Program-made: the position numbers and the translations under genes | From: Brasenia schreberi | Taxonomy: Eukaryota > Streptophyta > Magnoliopsida > Nymphaeales > Cabombaceae | Direction: 5' to 3' | Assembly (NCBI GenBank): GCA_036023115.1 | Contig: JAYKKT010000049.1 | Span: 1-64,000, forward strand | DNA length: 64,000 bases | The notes under the pieces: generated by a model | What the model saw: the letters and a program-made list of their open reading frames with translations, nothing else | Told to the model about the DNA's origin: nothing | Databases searched by the model: none | Shown: positions 12,290 through 24,718 of the stretch, in pieces | How positions within the stretch are numbered: position 1 is the first letter of the stretch | How the letters are laid out: each line of letters begins with the position of its first letter

Positions 12290-12530
12290 AGGCTCATATC
12301 AGAGAGGCCTAAAGGGAGAGATCAAAGAGGCCCAAAAAGGCAAAGAAGCCCAAAGAAAGAGAAACGCCCGAAGGCGGAGCGGCGAGGCCAAGGCAAAGTG
12401 GTGGAGAGACCTCTTCTCCTCTCTTTCCCCCTCTCTCTCCTGTTGTATCTCTCTCTTCCTCTGCTTCTTTTCTCTCTCTCCCTCTTCTCGAACCATCGAA
12501 AACCACTCAACTGTTTTCAAAAAACCATGG
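12290..12530. repeat. Purine/pyrimidine-biased low-complexity tract
   Basis: AG-rich sequence (about 12290-12400) passes into a CT-rich tract (about 12405-12495). Open frames on both strands here are compositional, not genes. Confidence 0.8.
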
Positions 12531-13214
12531 GTAGGAAAACTATGGTTTTTCGAAATCGTCGATGGTTTTTAAAAATCATCAGCAGTTTCAAGCAGATCGC
12601 CTTAGGCATGAGACTAAAAAGTTTGTTTTTCACCTAGTTGTTTTTTATTTTTCAAACCGTCAATAAGGAAAATTACGGAAAAGTCTAGATATTTTTAAGT
12701 AAAAAAATAATTTTGCCCTTAACAAACGAAAAGACAAAACTATCCTTTGATAGTTTATGAAAATTACAAAATATCGGTTAATTTCACATTTTTGCTAGTA
12801 TATAAAAGACAATATTGTCCCTGTCTTTAAGAAAAAGTATAAATTCAAAGTAAGGATAAAATTATGATCCTACCCTTGATCAATCATGAAGTTTACGAAA
12901 AACCAGGTTCCATTTTACTATTATGCCCTGGTTCCTTTTGAAATATTACAAAACTGGATAAAAGAGAAATTTTTCTAGTTTGGCCTTAAAATTTTTGGGA
13001 AATTACAATGGCAAGAAATAAAGGAAAAATTATCATTTTATCCCTAGATTGATTTTGAAATAAGATAATCAAGTTAAGAGTATTTTTAAATTAATACCTA
13101 AGTATCAATTGAAATTACTCTTAGGTACTTGAAATTGAATGGTCTAAATTTCTTAATATGGAAAATATGTATCCCGCTTCAAATGAAATACTCTTCGGTA
13201 CTTGAAATTGAATG
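12531..13214. other. AT-rich stretch, nothing recognised
   Basis: Several local near-repeats (for example ACTTGAAATTGAATGGTCTAA twice near 13129 and 13199) lead into the copia relic. No coding signal is seen. Confidence 0.5.
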
Positions 13215-13960
13215 GTCTAAATTACAATAGAAGAGGAAAATGATGCATACAAAACATTCCTTAGAGATGACACAATTGCTAGAACAATAATGCTGACATA
13301 TATGGAGGATGACCTCATTAGGATATTTAAGAAATATGAGACTGCCAAAGAATTGTTTGATTCTATAACAACTAAATATGATACTACATCAAAGTTGTTC
13401 AAATATTACTATAAAAGTACAACTCCTACCAAATGAAAGGATATAATATAGTATAATATGTGAGCCAAATGTTGGTAATGGCTAGAGACTTAGATGTAGC
13501 AAAGTCAGTCATCTCTAAGGCTACATAAATATCTACCATTTTGAATAACCTTCCCCCTTCATGGAACATGGTTGCTACAACCTTGAGATTATGAGCTGAA
13601 ACAAATATTTCTGAGTTATCCCTTAAACTAGCAATTGAATAAGAACACATGAATAAAAATAAGAAGGACAAGTTATAGTAGATCAAGAAGAGATTGAGAC
13701 AAACTCTAAACCAAACCAAGGAAAGAATAAACCAAACAAGAAGTTTGGTTAGAATAACAAGAAAGGCAATCAAACTTTCAAAAAATTGTAGGAAACAGTT
13801 TCTTGAGTCAAGTGTTTCAATTGTTGAAAGATGGGGCACTACAAGAGAGATTGCCGCAACAAGAAGACTATGATGGAAACACTCAACAATGTGGTCAATC
13901 GGAAAAGCAATACATAATATGCGTGATTTTAGAATGCCTCTACATTGACCGCTCAATATC
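13215..13960 (+). mobile_element. Decayed Ty1/copia gag
   Basis: The plus strand reads YKTFLRDDTIARTIMLTYME then FKKYETAKELFDSITTKY, the copia gag (UBN2-type) domain. It is followed around 13809-13860 by a CCHC zinc knuckle (VKCFNC-x-KMGHYKRDC) interrupted by a stop. Frameshifts separate the parts. No protease, integrase or RT of this element is seen downstream, so it is a fragment. Confidence 0.8.
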
Positions 13961-14947
13961 TGGTTAGTTCAACCCATCTTGATTTGATTTGGGTTTGATC
14001 ATGTGCAACCCATCTTGACTTGATTTGGTGAACCTTGTGAGATCCTACTCCTCTTTTATCTGAGTTGTTTGCATGAGGGACCTTCTTGCTTTCGCTCCGT
14101 TAGTTAGTCTTCAATTTTTTGAACCGCTTTAACCCTTTGATGGGTATACGGTCCCGAACCTCTTTAATCCTTGGATGGGGTAAGGTTCCTTAGTGTAGGA
14201 TTGTCCTTGTTTTGGTGAATCTTTTGAGTTCTGTCATGTTTTGAACTTGTTTATTTTATCTTTTGCATTTCAAATGTTATGTAAGTTTGTAAAATGGTCA
14301 TTTTGCAAACATTTTGCTTGTTTGGTTGTCGTTGTCTCATCTTAGCTTTTTCAATTCTTTATTTGAAGAAAATAATTTGAAACAATAAAATTTTGCTTAT
14401 TTGGACTTGAGGGCAAAGTGATCAATTTTTATTTTGTTAACATTTGATTTTTTTCTAGGGAGTTCAAAGTATCCTTATTTTGAGGTTCCCAAAGAATTTT
14501 GGCATGAAAATGAGTTCGTTTAAGGTGTCTTTTTTAAAGAAACCTTACAAGATCTACAACCTCAATTTTTTTTGAAAAGTAAGAAATTATAAAAAAATCT
14601 TTTGAAAAATTTTGGGTGTTCACATATGCCCCTCTTTGTCATTAATAAAATTTATTTCGTTAACGACAAAGAATAACATCCAATTTTTTTCTTTTTTCCT
14701 GAATGCTTGATTTGAGTTGAGCGAAGATTTCATGAACTTTCTTATTTTTTATCAAGGGATTTACTTCTTAAACTTGGGTTATTTTAATTCCGATAAGAGA
14801 GAGAACTTCTAGCAAAAGGTCACTGAATATAGATAGTAACCGACCAATGCAAGGATCATATATGAATAAGGCCATTTATGAATGCACATGGGCATGAGAT
14901 GCGTGAGATGTAATGGATAAATCATGTGTATTGGATCCTATAAGTGG
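13961..14947. other. Intergenic between copia relic and repeat R1
   Basis: A local duplication (CAACCCATCTTGA twice near 13972 and 14008) and T-rich sequence. No coding similarity is recognised. Confidence 0.5.
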
Positions 14948-15284
14948 ACCGTTTGATAATGGCAGGGATCTGCTTAATTAACCCCAGCTTAGCTTATTAA
15001 ACAAGAAAAGACCAGAATGCTCATATTTGTCCATAAACGAAGAGAATATGAGCACTATGTTATAGCATCGTTTTTGCTTTTTGTATAAAGCTGACGATAT
15101 TTTCAATGTGTGATTTTTAGGTCTTACTTAACCCGCAAGCAAGGTGTGTGAGCATGACGGTCAATTTGCGTTTCCAGATTTCGTCAGTCAACTCATTGTT
15201 GGATGATGAATAATACCTTTGAGAATTCGTAAGGGGCCGTGTCCAGACCCTACTATAAAGGAACTGTGGTCCTAGACCATGTGT
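14948..15284. repeat. Direct repeat R1, copy 2
   Basis: Second copy of 10978-11298, with small insertions near its start. The minus-strand 33-codon frame with its terminal stop is also open here. Confidence 0.85.
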
Positions 15285-15773
15285 ATAACAGACATGGGTT
15301 GTAGATTTTGCTTGAAAAATGGGGTCCATGGCTTTCTTGTATCACAAGCAAAGGTGGGCCATTCACTTTTGGACCATAGCAAATAAGTCCAGCCATGAAG
15401 GGGATGGCGTTGGCCCATCAGTGTCATCAACTCGTCCATTCCTCGTGGCATATGAGATTCCTATTGTATTATCTAATCTCTCCTCATCGTAACACAAAAG
15501 ACAGAGTTTATCTCGTGCATTGCACTCATCTAAATGATGACGACACTAGAGTGGCAACTTCAGGCATGACTTGCCGTAAAACTTGAGAAGAGTTGATGGT
15601 TGTGAAATCAAAGTGAGATGTGCATGGGAGAATATTTCTACTTTAATTAGTTTCTCAGATCGTATGGAGTTCTTGTAAAAATAACAGTAGTCCCAAAAAG
15701 GAAGAGCATGAACACAATCTTTAATGGAGGAGAAAATTCTGAATCCTATAATTTCTAAATAAAAACCAAACTA
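15285..15773. other. Extra segment between R1 and R2 in copy 2
   Basis: About 490 bp lie between R1 and R2 here, against about 87 bp at the first copy. This is either an insertion here or a deletion there. No recognised content. Confidence 0.6.
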
Positions 15774-16148
15774 ACAAACCTGGTTACTATTGCCAAATGG
15801 AGATTCTTAGGGTTTTCTAGGTGTCTCACCATAGATACGTGCAATGCTCTATTATACATATACCGTCTACTACCAATAATCTTCTAGAATCCCCACCTGG
15901 GCCTCTTACAATTCTTTCTACAGTATGCAGGAATAAGAAATTCTGGGCGAACCTCCCTTTTTTATACATAGTCTTATATCTTATCAACGGTATAGTTACA
16001 TAGGAGGGTGAGTGATCTTATGTAAGTAGAAATCATCAAATTATTTGAGGGTGACAATTTTTGCACCATCACCTTGTATAGAAAAATGAACATGGTTATA
16101 TGTTCTGCCTTTCGATCAGGATCCATGTCTCTTCATAAGAGAAAAGGT
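15774..16148 (-). repeat. LTR-like repeat R2, copy 2
   Basis: Second copy of 11386-11768, with the TATAAAAAAGGG box retained on the minus strand. It ends just before the 3' end of the minus-strand LINE. Confidence 0.65.
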
Positions 16149-16182
16149 GTAGTTAAATTAGGGATACAACAAAAGCAAACTA

Positions 16183-17860
16183 CAACTAAGTCTTTTCCTA
16201 TCTAGACGGGGTCACCTACATGGATTCTTTGTTTCCACATAGCTCTATCACGTGTCATGTTAGTAGTTAACTCACAATAAGCTAGATCATTCTTTATTGT
16301 TTCTTTCCAACACTTTTGTGGACGTCCTACCTCTTTTGATACTTTCAATATCTAGTTTTTCATACCTTCTTAAAGGTTCTTCTTTTGATCTTCTTTCTAT
16401 ATGCCCAAACCACCTTAAACGATATTCTCTCATTTTATCCTCTATTGGTGCCACGCATAATTTATTTCTAATAACCTCATTATATATATGGTCTTTTCTT
16501 GTATGACCATTCATCCACCTCAACATCTTCATTTTTGTCACAGACATCTTTTGTACATGATGATTAACTGCCTAACACTCAGAACCATAAAACATGATAG
16601 GTCTAATTGTTGCTCTATAATATTTATCTTTTAACTTTAATGGTATCTTCTTATCACAAAGAATACTTGATGCTCTTCTCCATTTTAACCAACCAGCATT
16701 AATTCTATATGTAATATCTCTATTAATTCTTTCATCACTCTGAAAAATTCACCCTAGGTATTTAAAAATTTCCTTTTGGGAGATGTGCCAATTTTAATTT
16801 CTATGTCCTCTGAAGTAACCAAATGATCAAACTTACATTCCATATATTTTGTCTTTGTTCTACTAGGTCGGAAGCCTTTACTTTCTAATGTTTCTCATCA
16901 TAGTTTCAATTATCTATTAACTTTTTCCTTAGACTCCACTAACACAATGTCATCATCTCTAAATAACATACACCAAGGTACTTCATCTTGAATATTTTTT
17001 GTTAACTCATAAATCACCATTATAAATAAGTATGGACTTAAAGTTGATCCTTGATGTAACCCAATATTAACTTCAAAGAAGTCTATCATTCCTTAACGAG
17101 TCCTCACACAGGTTTTTGTACCATCGTACATGTCTCTTATAAGGTGTATGTATGTCAATGGGATACCTCTTTTTTTCAAGGTTCTCCAAAGAATCTACCT
17201 CGGTACCCTATCAAAGCTTTTTCTAGATCAATAAATATCATGTTAAGGTCTTTCTTTTTTACCCTAAAATGTTCCACAAGACGTCTCAAAAGGTGAACGC
17301 TTCAATAGTAGATTTGCCTGGGATGAATCCAAATTGGTTCTCTGTTGTACTCGATACTTGTTTTAACCTACGTTTGATAATTCTTTCCCACAATTTCATA
17401 GTATGGCTCATTGACTTGATACCACGATAATTTGCACAACTCTGAATGTCTCCCTTGTTCTTATATATGGGTATAAGTGTAGTCGCTCTCCATTCCTTGG
17501 GTATCTTTTGGTTTCTCCATATTTTATTAAATAAGGTTGTGAGCTAAGTGATTCCTATTTCTCCTAGGATTTTCTAAACTTCTATAGAAATATTGTCTGG
17601 TCCTATTGATTGACCACCCTTCATATGTTTAAGAGTCTCTTTGACTTTATTCTTTTGAATACGTCGGTAGAAATTGTGGTTTATATAATTTTTTGATTTG
17701 GCTAACTCTCCTAAGCTAATACTAACATCTTTATTTTCATTAAAAAGCTTATAAAAATAGTTTTTTCATCTATTTCTTATATCATTATTTGCCACTAGAA
17801 TTTTGTCATCCTCATCTTTGATACATCTAACAGAAAGAAAATTAAATTATTGATCCCCCC
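16183..17860 (-). mobile_element. 5'-truncated RTE-like LINE (reverse transcriptase region to 3' end)
   Basis: On the minus strand the LINE RT is readable across shifting frames: NYFYKLFNENKD, then KEWRATTLIPIYKNKGDIQS, then ENQFGFIPGKSTIEAF, then GLHQGSTLSPYLF, the active-site block FRDDDIVLVESKE (the usual ADD changed), then KMREYRLRWFGHIERRS near the C terminus. The 3' end (about 16290-16183) contains the conserved tail that ends in a TTGTAGTTTG-like stretch. It is truncated at its 5' side and has many stops. Assignment to the RTE clade rests on the RT motifs and the TTG-type tail. Confidence 0.85.
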
Positions 17861-17899
17861 AAGAGCCATAACTTTCGCAGATCACTTGTGGCTCGATAC

Positions 17900-18475
17900 C
17901 CTTCAGGATTATGCAGCATGTCAAAATGTTGCTAGAGTAGGACCAACAGTATTTCTCCTCATCTAGCTGCCATCATGAGGGAGAGAATAATGCATACTCT
18001 TCCTCATGATGATGGCAAGGGAACAAAATTGCAGCCCAGTTGCGAGAGCACCTCTCACCATGATCGTACGAAATGATACCACCAATTTCCTGGCTTCGAT
18101 CGCTTCCAAGGGAATTATGGAATGTGCCAACCTGATAGAGGTCTGTCACTTCGATTCAGCCATTCATACCACAAGACTTTTGAAGAACGTCTGAAACAAT
18201 TTGAATAATCTTTCAAGGGGAAGTTAACCCTTGCAATAGACCATTAGCTAGAAGATTATATGCAGACGTTCTCCAAACAAATCCAATAGGCTCCAATGCA
18301 AGTTCAAGGATCCTACTTTCAACAACTATGATGGAAGGTCAGATCCGATTGATCATATATGACTTACCATAAGTCGATGGTGGCAATACATGACTATTGG
18401 TTATGCAAGGTACCCCACACTATCTTGATGGGGGTGATGAGATCATGCTTTGTTGCTCATCGACACAAAGGGGGA
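17900..18475 (+). mobile_element. Decayed Ty3/gypsy gag fragment
   Basis: Around 18310-18420 the plus strand reads DPTFNNYDGRSDPIDHI followed by a degenerate gag core (MVAIHDYWLCKVPHTILMG). This matches the start of the gypsy gag domain (F..YNG..DP..H). It is frameshifted and short, and it abuts the LINE break near 17860. Confidence 0.6.
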
Positions 18476-20251
18476 CTATTAAATAATAAAATATTAAAAA
18501 ATATGCTTGATAGAAGTTTGAATAGGTTACAAAATATGCTTAATGATTATGAAATTCTACTTCAAGTTTTCATATTTTAAAAACATTGCAAGATAACCTC
18601 ATTGAATAATATAAGTCATCAATTATCCACTAACTCATCACCCTATTCAATAGCTCTAAATATAAAAATCATCAAAAGTAAACATAATTTTGACTTCCAT
18701 ATTTGACATTATAATTTTTTTTTAACAATTGCATATACATAACTTAAATGCTACATTTTGAAAGCATGTAGATGATAGGCCTTACGCGGGCGGATACATG
18801 ATGAAGTATAGTGTGTTTGATTCTCATGTCACCCACCAGAGAGGAGTTCCGACAAGCCGTATGCTTTGAATTAAAGAGCCTCAATATCTAAACGAAGTTG
18901 AACATGAGGCCTCGTGACACCCCGTCTCTACACCTAGAGACAAATGGTGCCATCATCCTGTTGGGACTGAAGACCCAATTTTTGGATACCAAGCTAAAAT
19001 GGATTGAGAAATTACTCTATCACACATTACCATAGAGACTAGATAACGAGGTGCATTTCAATTACACAAAGCAAGCACCCGTATTCCACCTAATGAACAT
19101 GACCATGAATCACAGTAACTCAAAGCCATCTAACAAGCTTGAGCTAACACGATCTAACGAGACATGTTTGTATTTTGCAAACTTCACTCAGGTCAAGCGT
19201 TGACTTAAGGACTCCTAAACAGCTACCATGTGTCTCGCAGCTAATACAACTAGACAAACGACTTTTGATTAACCTGAAAGAGGCACTCGTGTTGTAGGTG
19301 ATGACACAAGCAAGAGGTTGGATTCCTAACACCAGGTAACTAGCTCTGATTCTCCATGGTTTTGGGACTGGTTCGATATGCCAAGTTGGTGGTAGACTCT
19401 CCCCACTCTCTACAAAAGCTTTATTGCAAGTTTTCCAACTCATACATATGGCACGAGAAGCCTTTGGTAGGACATATCTACACATTTTTTTCTCTTCTTT
19501 AGCTTCCTCTTCAGCCTTTCAACTCGTCAAATCCCTTAGTGCCCTACACTATGTATGCATTGAGAATCTACCTTGATTTGCATATGAGAAAAAGGAGGGA
19601 TCCCTATTGACGAACCTATCAACTTTGCCCCTTCATCTGTGGGACTCTAAGTTTGGGCCGACCTAATGGTCATTAGTTGTAAGATAGGCTAATACAAGGA
19701 AGAGGAAGGAGAAGAAGATCATTTTAATTTGAGGGTTTAAAAAAGGTACAAAAGATGCAAGCCCACTCGACCAAAACACATTTTAATTTGCATCCTACTG
19801 AAGCATTGAGAAGGCAAATTGTTAGTTTCTTTTCCAATGAAATTGCCTACATGCTTTTAAGATGACGTGCCATCACGAATATTCCCTTCAATGTGTTTGG
19901 GGTTCCACCAATTGTTGTGAGCAATGCAATGCTCAAAATTGCTTGATGAACATCAAACCTGCAATGTTTTGGTGGTTCTCGTATATACCGAAGCAAAGCA
20001 TTGAAGGAGAATGTCAACCTCGTGAGGAGTCTTAAGTAATTTTCAAAGCAATTACTCCCTATGGAAGAAAATACATCTCCAAGAAGCAAAGGGCTAGTAA
20101 TGTTCATAAAAAAATATTTTCTATTTAATTCCTTTAACAAATTATTTGAAGTCCTCTAAAAATAACAAGTCTCATGAAGGAATGATCATCACCTTAGATA
20201 TGAAATGGAGGAGATAATCCTAAATATCTGCTTATTTCAAATCATAACCTA
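18476..20251. other. Unrecognised region with two minus-strand open frames
   Basis: AT-rich at first, then more balanced. Open frames of 113 codons (19485-19144) and 97 codons (20140-19847) lie on the minus strand. I recognise neither, and neither shows splice sites or neighbours that would support a gene. They may be relics of gypsy or host sequence. Confidence 0.4.
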
Positions 20252-20478
20252 ACAAACCCAGATTCCATTTCCATGTGAAGATTATTAGGGTTTTCTAGGA
20301 TTCATGCAACACTTTCAAGTAAAAGGTTTCTCTATCAACAACCTTCTGTAATCTTGGTCCTCTTTGTGACTCGAGGGTGGGGAAGGTCCTTGGAATTCAC
20401 TCCAATGCCTCTTACCATCCTTTTGATTGCAAAAACAAGAGATTCTCACCAATCTCCTTTCTAAATAGCCTGTATCCA
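20252..20478 (-). repeat. LTR-like repeat R2, diverged copy 3
   Basis: Shares with the other R2 copies the start ACAAACCC, the block TTAGGGTTTTCTAGG, the ATCAACAACCTTCT block and the leader before the TATA-box position, but the box itself is changed. It is clearly older than copies 1 and 2. Confidence 0.5.
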
Positions 20479-21239
20479 TGCAATGGCACATCTTCTGAGG
20501 GGTGACTGTTTTTGCAACAATAATGATTATCAAGAAAATGAGGCTCTTGTCACTTTTACACATGCCATGAAAACAAAACAAAAAATTATTAATATTGGGG
20601 TGAGTAGTAAATTAGATTTAGATATTGAGATGAAAGGCATGGAAAGAGACACTATGGAGATTGAGACATTTATGATTTTTGTTACCTGTATCTGGACAAG
20701 AGAAGTCATAATCCCATTAATATTGGAGTATTATTGCAAAGTATTTCATTTCATACTATTGTTACTGTAAACAATGAAAATTCTTACTCCCGGTTTATGA
20801 GACCAGAAATGAACATTTTCGTGCCTACGTCGCTTTGCAAGCGTGCCAGCTAGCTTACTCAAACTAGCGAAGATTTTTGAAAATATCAGACTTTTGGCGA
20901 TTGTGAGAAAGCGGGATCTTTTCGCTTTAAACCTTCTTGAACCGATGCTCAAAGGTCAGTTTAAGCGCTTCAAAACTTCGATAAAACAAGTTGGACTTTG
21001 AAAAAGGATAAGTGTTTTGAACGAACTTGATTTGTGCCTAATTTACAGTTTTTATTTCACGGAGGTTGCACGATTCTAAGTCTATGTGAGTTTTAACGAT
21101 TTAGGCCTGATATGTGTGTGAATATGTGGCCTAATTTCTATGTGATTCGAGTGCAAATTCGAGGGCTTGGGGAAAGTGAGCATATGCAAGGATGTTTGAA
21201 ATCTTCTTCAGGGTTTTTGGAAAACAACGATGCGAGGTA
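20479..21239. other. Spacer, nothing recognised
   Basis: The sequence near 20780-21110 (AGCGAAGATTTTT, GAAAGCGGGATC) has the feel of LTR or internal retroelement sequence, but no motif fixes this. Confidence 0.4.
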
Positions 21240-21900
21240 TGCTCAAATTGAACGTACAACTCACACTACTTTAAATATAACTACCCGAAATGAAATTGCA
21301 ACACACGCGACTTGAATGTAAAACCCACGCCAATTGAACTTGCAACTCACACGACTTGAATGTAAATTGCAGAAATTAAAATATATGTATATCTTAAGAG
21401 CGGAAAGGCTCAATTGTGAGTGAGTGCTCTTGGTGTGTAAATGGAAATGGCAACTCACACGACTTGAATGTAAAACCCACCCGGAATTGAATTGCAACTC
21501 ACGCGACTTGAATGTAAATCGACATGAATTGAAATATATACATATATCCTAAGAGCGGAAAGGCTCAATGTGTGTGTGTTCTTTGTGTGTAAATTGAAAA
21601 GACAAACTCACACAACTTGAATTAAATCCGCTCGAAATGAAATCTGCAACTCACACAGCTTAAAGCAAATACCCAAATTGAAGTATATACATTTAGCTTA
21701 AGAGCGGAAAGGCTCAATGTGTGTGAGTGTATAGAATTTAAATGACAAACTCACACGACTTTAATTAAAGTAAATACCCAAATTGAAATATATACTTTAG
21801 CTTAAAAGCGGAAAGGCTCAATGTACGTGTGTGTATGTGTGCAATATAAGAGCGATACGGCTTAAGTGAACGTGTGTGGTTGTGTATCAAGCACAAATAT
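21240..21900. repeat. Degenerate tandem array, units of about 105-156 bp
   Basis: The block AGAGCGGAAAGGCTCAA recurs near 21397, 21553 and 21701, with a one-base variant near 21806 and a weaker version at about 21849. Each is preceded by AACTCACACGACTTGAATGTAA-like and AATTGAAATATATAC-like blocks. The spacings are about 156, 148 and 105 bp. Confidence 0.85.
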
Positions 21901-23760
21901 TATATTTCGGGAGAAGACTTCGCTCCGTTATTACAACCCCGTATCGAATTGAATTTATCTTAAGCGAGTAATGTAAAACCAAATGTAAATAAATACTTAC
22001 AAGCAGTCGGTTTTGCCACTCGAGTTGCTTGAGTCCGTCCTCCTTGGCAGCCACAAGAGAGGTCTCCCTAGGTGGGTTCCGTCGTGAGAGTTTAGCTTGG
22101 GTTCACTTAGGGGCAGCCAAGTGTGTTTTATGGCATAGGATTGGGCTGGGTTCGGCCAAGGTTTAGTTTAGGTAAGTCTTAGTTAGGTGAGGTTAGTCTG
22201 GGCCGTGGGAGTTGGTCCTAGTTAGGTTTAGGTTGGGATTTGGTAAACGGGTATGAGCTAGGTGCGGCCAGCACCTAGCTTGGTTAGGGCTTGTAGGGGT
22301 TTTGTTAAGGTTGGTGCACGGCCAACCGAGCTTGGCCGATTGCTAGGTGCACTCGACGGGCTTAGGGGTAGGACCTAGGTGGGTCACGGGACAGGGGTAT
22401 GGCAAGGCGCTGCTGGCGTGCAGCAAGGTGTGCCGGGTGTGCAGGTAAGGCACTGCAGTGTGCAGGCCAGGGGGCGCACAGTAGGGCACTGGTGATGACA
22501 GGGTGTTGGTGCGGGAAGGTGGTAGGGTGCTGGCACGACGTGCAGTGGGGTGCTGGACAAGGGTCCGGATGGTGCTGTGAGGCGATTGGGCTAAGGGGCC
22601 GGAGTGTTGGAGATGAGGTGTGGTTGAGGTGCGCAGCTGGTCGGGGTATGGCAACAAGGCGCTGGCCGGGTGCTAGGAAGACATTTAATAGGGTCGGTTT
22701 AGGGATTTTAATTAAGTCGGTTTAGGGGTTTTAATTAGGTCGGTTTTGGGGGTGGCTAGGCTACGTTAGGTTGGTTTAATGGAGTCGGTTGGTGGGGTTT
22801 TAAGGGAGCAAGCTAGGTGTAGCCATCACCTAGCTAGGTTCGGTTTGGGGTATGTGAGCTAAGTGGGTTAGGTGGGTAGGTTTAGGGTGAAAACGGCCCA
22901 GCTAGGGTGCGGTTTGGGTTAGGTTTAGGTGGGATTTAAAGGAGTCGGTTTTGGCTAAGTCTAGGTCGGTTTTGGTGAAATGGGCTAAGTCTAGGCTAGG
23001 TTTGGGTTAGGTTTAGTGGGGTCGGTTGGGTGAAGTGGGCTAGGTTAGGTCGGTTGGTTAGGGCTAGGTCAGGGTTAGGTTTAGAGACCTATCTCTTGGA
23101 GCCGAGTCCACCCTTTTGCAGCTTTTGATCCATGCCATTTGCATGTTGGTGTAGCCCTTTGGTTAGGTCTAGGTCCATACAAGGCTTGAACCCATACCCT
23201 TGATCAAGCCCACATAGCTAGCCCACTTGAAAATATCAAGCCCACCATTCTTCTCTCTCCTACTTTATGCACTCTCTCAATCCTCTCACTTCAAATTCAC
23301 GTGAACTTTTATGTCCCCCCTTGCTTCTATTTATAGGCAAGGGGATGGGTCTTGGATTTGGTTTTTATGATCCAAATCCGATCCAAACACTATTTGGGCC
23401 TAGATCTGGATATTTATGTCTAGATCCAATCCAAAATTTTGTTTCTTCAGTCTTTCTCGGTGTTTTGAGACGAGCGGTTTTTACGGGCCGTGGCTTCATC
23501 AGTGCTCCGTCTTGAGATGAGTTTTTCCCAACTTTCTTGTCCGAACGTCTTCTCACCTTCTGGACTTCGTTTTGGTTTGATTTCTGGAATTTCAAGCTTG
23601 GGCTTGGATTTCTGATGGCTTCGTCGGTGCTTTTGGCTTTGCATTTCATTTTACAAGGCTGAAGTCTGCTTCTGGCCTGGGTTCTTCTTCTGATTTTTGG
23701 AGCTGCTTTTCGATTAGGCTCCACCTGCTTGATTTGGCTGCTTACAAAATTTGGGTTTTA
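21901..23760. other. Strongly G/T-biased block, probably retroelement non-coding DNA
   Basis: About 22130-23090 is built from irregular words such as GGTTAGGTTTAGG, GTCGGTTT and GCTAGGTGCGGCC, with marked G+T excess on the plus strand. 23100-23760 is more balanced. Long open frames in it (for example 22399-22725 plus, 23724-23365 minus) follow from the bias and show no protein family. Confidence 0.5.
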
Positions 23761-23994
23761 GCCCGAGTTTAAGAAAGCTATATTTTGAAAGAGCTTTTGA
23801 CAAAAGTTTAAAATCTTGGAACTCCTGGGTTTTCGAAAGTTCAAAATTGGTTTTGAAATGGTTTTACAAACCAGGTGTTTGTTTTAAAAATCATTTGATT
23901 TTGGGATGTTTACAGTTACATGCACATTGGTATTCATATATGTACTTTTATTTTGTGTTATTGTTACATGCACTCCAAATGTTATTGTTTATGA

Positions 23995-24712
23995 TGCTTT
24001 ATTGCATGAAAATTGTTGCAAGTGATAGAGTTATATGCACTTTTATTTCACTTCATATTTAGATGCTTGAGTACTAAATGAAGTTGCATACAACTATTTC
24101 ATATTCTTTAAGGTACTTGTAACAAATGATACAATATTATAATTTTCATGTTTTAATGACAATTCAAAGAAAGGAACAATGATTATGGAGGAGAGTTATG
24201 AAAAGTGTACATGTTAGTATTTTTATATTTATATGAACATGCACATCATCAACCTCATTCACTTACACATAATTCTATCAGTAAAGGTATAGATTTCCTT
24301 ACAACATATTGTAGAGATCGATCATTTTATCATTTGTTCTTACATATGTAACCATAAACTAAAAAAGTGCTATGTGATATTATTCTATGGGATAAAGGTT
24401 TGCTACACGATGCACAGGAAGTATTAGTAGAAGACTAAGTTTGTATGATGTTATGGATCTTAGGTCAATGAGCATATGATAGCAACACAATATATTTTTC
24501 ACAGCTTAGATCACACAATAAGCAAGTATTTTAATAAAGCTATAGCAGGTATGTATTATATAGCATAAGAATGTATATATTGAGATAATGAGAAGACACC
24601 TTCAAAGATTACAAATGACCCAAGGTTCTTTCTCTATTTCAAGGTATATTTGTTTCCCCATAGTAAATCATATACATAAATATATCATTGATAAAATATG
24701 TTATAATTTCCT
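23995..24712. repeat. Direct repeat B, copy 1
   Basis: About 718 bp that closely match 27311-28028. This copy ends just before the phospholipase D homology begins at 24719. Confidence 0.9.
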
Positions 24713-24718
24713 ATGTAT

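Noticed and set aside
12299..12637. Overlapping open frames on both strands around the CT-rich tract
   Set aside because: Low-complexity purine/pyrimidine sequence produces open frames on both strands; the peptides are R/E/K- or L/S/P-rich without domains.
22680..23100. Telomere-like words (GTTTAGGG, GGTTTAGG) in the G/T-rich block
   Set aside because: They are irregular and mixed with many other G/T words; there is no run of consecutive TTTAGGG units.
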